The notes below the pieces were generated by a model, which did no database searches, was not told where the DNA came from, and saw nothing but the letters and a program-made list of their open reading frames with translations. A stretch of 14,527 nucleotides of DNA from Galbitalea sp036491035 (lineage in GTDB: Bacteria > Actinomycetota > Actinomycetes > Actinomycetales > Microbacteriaceae): assembly GCA_036491035.1 (NCBI GenBank), contig DASXCU010000042.1, positions 1 through 14,527 of the forward strand, written 5' to 3'. Positions 13,456-14,527 of this stretch are shown piece after piece (the first letter of the stretch is position 1; every line of letters starts with the position of its first letter). Both the position numbers and the translations under genes were made by a program.

Positions 13456-14478
13456 CTAGTATGTGCCGAGAATGTCGTAGACGAAGATGAGCGTCGAAGT
13501 TGCGGGATAACCGCTCGGCGCCTTGCCCTTGGGGTAGCCGTCCTTGGGCGGCACGACCACGAGCACCTGGCTGCCGACGCGCTGGCCGACGAGTGCCTTC
13601 ACCGAGCCCTTGTCGAGGAACTGGCCATCTTTGTTCTTCGCGAGGGCCGTCAGCTTGTAGTAGCGCGGCGTGTGGCTGGTCCAGGTGGAGTCGAACGTCG
13701 TCGTCGGTGCCGGATCGCTCCACTCGACGCCCTGGACCTGCAGGAGAACCTGCTGGCCCGCCTTCACCTTCGCGCCGCTTCCGCCGCGAACGACCTCGTA
13801 CTGGAGAGTCTTCGGGGGCTCCTGCAGGTCGAGGGTGAGGCCCGGGGTTCCGTCGCCAGACGTGACCACCGAGGGGAAGCCCGACTGCAGCGGCTGGAGG
13901 ATGCCAGTCGCGCGACCCCGGTAGCCCTTCATGATGTCGGAGACGGCGACAATGACCGTCTTCGGGTCGATGCCGTTCGAGGTTGCCTCGGAGGCGGTTC
14001 CGAAATACTGTGCCGCGGTGAGAACCGAGACGACGCGGGTTCCGACGCGCTGGCACATGAGCGAACGCGAAATCGCGTTCGTCGATGAGCCGACGTCCGC
14101 CTGTAGTTCGGAGGAGCGGGCGTAACCGCTCTCGGAGCCGGTCGAGCCAACCAGCTTGCCGTCGGCGGCCGTGTACAGCGAGAGCTGGATGTCGGCGACG
14201 TCGTGCTTGCCGAGAAGAAGGCCCTTGCCCTTGGTCAGCGTGCTGACCTCCACGCGCTTGGTGATCGTCGGCGTCGGAACCTTGGCGTCGGGGTTGTTGC
14301 CGAAGTCGCCGTTCGCGCTGATGGCCTTCGAGGCGGGACCGGATGTGTACGTGGGCACGCAGCCCTGGACCTCGGCGGGAAGGTCGCTGCAGGCCGCGAC
14401 ACTTACGACGAACGCGGAGGCGAGGAGAATTGCGGCAAATTTACGCACGACACCAGTTTTCGATCGGTCCTGAATCAC
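13456..14478 (-). CDS. FKBP-type peptidyl-prolyl isomerase lipoprotein
   Basis: The 340-residue exported protein starts with a lipoprotein signal peptide. It has a basic n-region, a hydrophobic core (about 14-27) and the lipobox VAAC with Cys30 as the lipidated residue. The C-terminal domain (about 225-338) is FKBP-like: AKVKAGQQVLLQVQG, TTFDSTW, GSVKALVGQRVGSQVLVVVPPKDGY and TLIFVYDIL. FKBPs isomerise Xaa-Pro bonds and act as folding chaperones. The Phe-Asp pair of the active site is kept, but the usual VxYxG tyrosine is Gln, so catalysis may be reduced. The N-terminal half (about 60-185; VADIQLSLYTAADGKLVGS, LMCQRVGTRVVSV) looks like a second, degenerate copy of the fold. The GTG at 14478 is used; a GTG at 14448 would shorten the signal peptide to a more usual length. 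The gene directly precedes pafB. Confidence 0.9.
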   Translation of the reverse strand: MIQDRSKTGVVRKFAAILLASAFVVSVAACSDLPAEVQGCVPTYTSGPASKAISANGDFGNNPDAKVPTPTITKRVEVSTLTKGKGLLLGKHDVADIQLSLYTAADGKLVGSTGSESGYARSSELQADVGSSTNAISRSLMCQRVGTRVVSVLTAAQYFGTASEATSNGIDPKTVIVAVSDIMKGYRGRATGILQPLQSGFPSVVTSGDGTPGLTLDLQEPPKTLQYEVVRGGSGAKVKAGQQVLLQVQGVEWSDPAPTTTFDSTWTSHTPRYYKLTALAKNKDGQFLDKGSVKALVGQRVGSQVLVVVPPKDGYPKGKAPSGYPATSTLIFVYDILGTY

Positions 14479-14484
14479 TGGATT

Positions 14485-14490
14485 ACTCTA
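14485..14490 (-). promoter_or_regulatory. Candidate -10 (TAGAGT) giving a leaderless FKBP message
   Basis: On the minus strand TAGAGT ends 6 nt before the GTG at 14478, and no ribosome-binding site is seen. A transcript starting 6-7 nt after the -10 would begin at the GTG itself, a leaderless layout common in actinobacteria. No convincing -35 is visible in the few bases upstream. Confidence 0.35.
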
Positions 14491-14527
14491 ACGGTTCTGA
14501 CTCTGGCGATTTGCTGTCCCCCGCCGC

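Overview
The window looks like chromosomal core DNA of a high-GC actinobacterium, most likely a Microbacteriaceae-type Micrococcales (Leifsonia/Salinibacterium/Cryobacterium-like). This rests on an RbpA gene, a pafB-pafC pair followed by an actinobacterial HelY helicase, the convergent rbpA/lnt arrangement known from mycobacteria, strong GC bias, and frequent GTG starts and ATGA overlaps. No tRNA, rRNA, CRISPR array, insertion sequence or phage gene is visible. The DNA is almost fully coding: no gene-free stretch exceeds about 115 bases.

Layout. (1) Bases 1-456, plus strand: the 3' end of a D-threonine aldolase / D-serine dehydratase-like PLP enzyme. It collides tail to tail with (2) a minus-strand run from 4566 down to 453: SDR-like protein, 60-residue membrane protein, Nudix hydrolase, UPF0303 (HbpS/GlcG-like) protein, then a chorismate-utilising TrpE/PabB-like subunit overlapping its TrpG/PabA-like glutaminase by 4 nt. 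(3) Plus strand, 4666-6889: a tight operon of NfeD, an SPFH/band-7 protein and a glycerophosphodiester phosphodiesterase. (4) Plus strand: rbpA (7005-7370), preceded by a match to the SigR/SigH oxidative-stress promoter consensus. (5) Minus strand, 14478 down to 7367: FKBP-type lipoprotein, pafB, pafC, helY, lnt. The last four are overlapping or separated by at most 11 nt, so they are probably co-transcribed.

How the genes fit together. The TrpE/TrpG-like pair should form a two-subunit amidotransferase acting on chorismate. Its PIAGT motif points to anthranilate synthase-type chemistry rather than p-aminobenzoate synthesis. NfeD and the SPFH protein are a classical membrane-microdomain pair, and the lipid phosphodiesterase is joined directly to them. 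PafB and PafC form the WYL activator of the RecA-independent DNA-damage response. HelY and Lnt follow in the same transcript, and the FKBP upstream is a lipoprotein, hence a potential Lnt substrate. RbpA is a global transcription factor, and its putative stress promoter would link it to thiol-oxidative stress.

I did not find a clearly novel multi-gene system. The points most worth checking are the SigR-like rbpA promoter, the substrate identity of the chorismate enzyme, the SDR protein without a canonical YxxxK, the GDPD joined to NfeD-SPFH, the absence of tatAC between pafC and helY, and the degenerate tandem FKBP lipoprotein.
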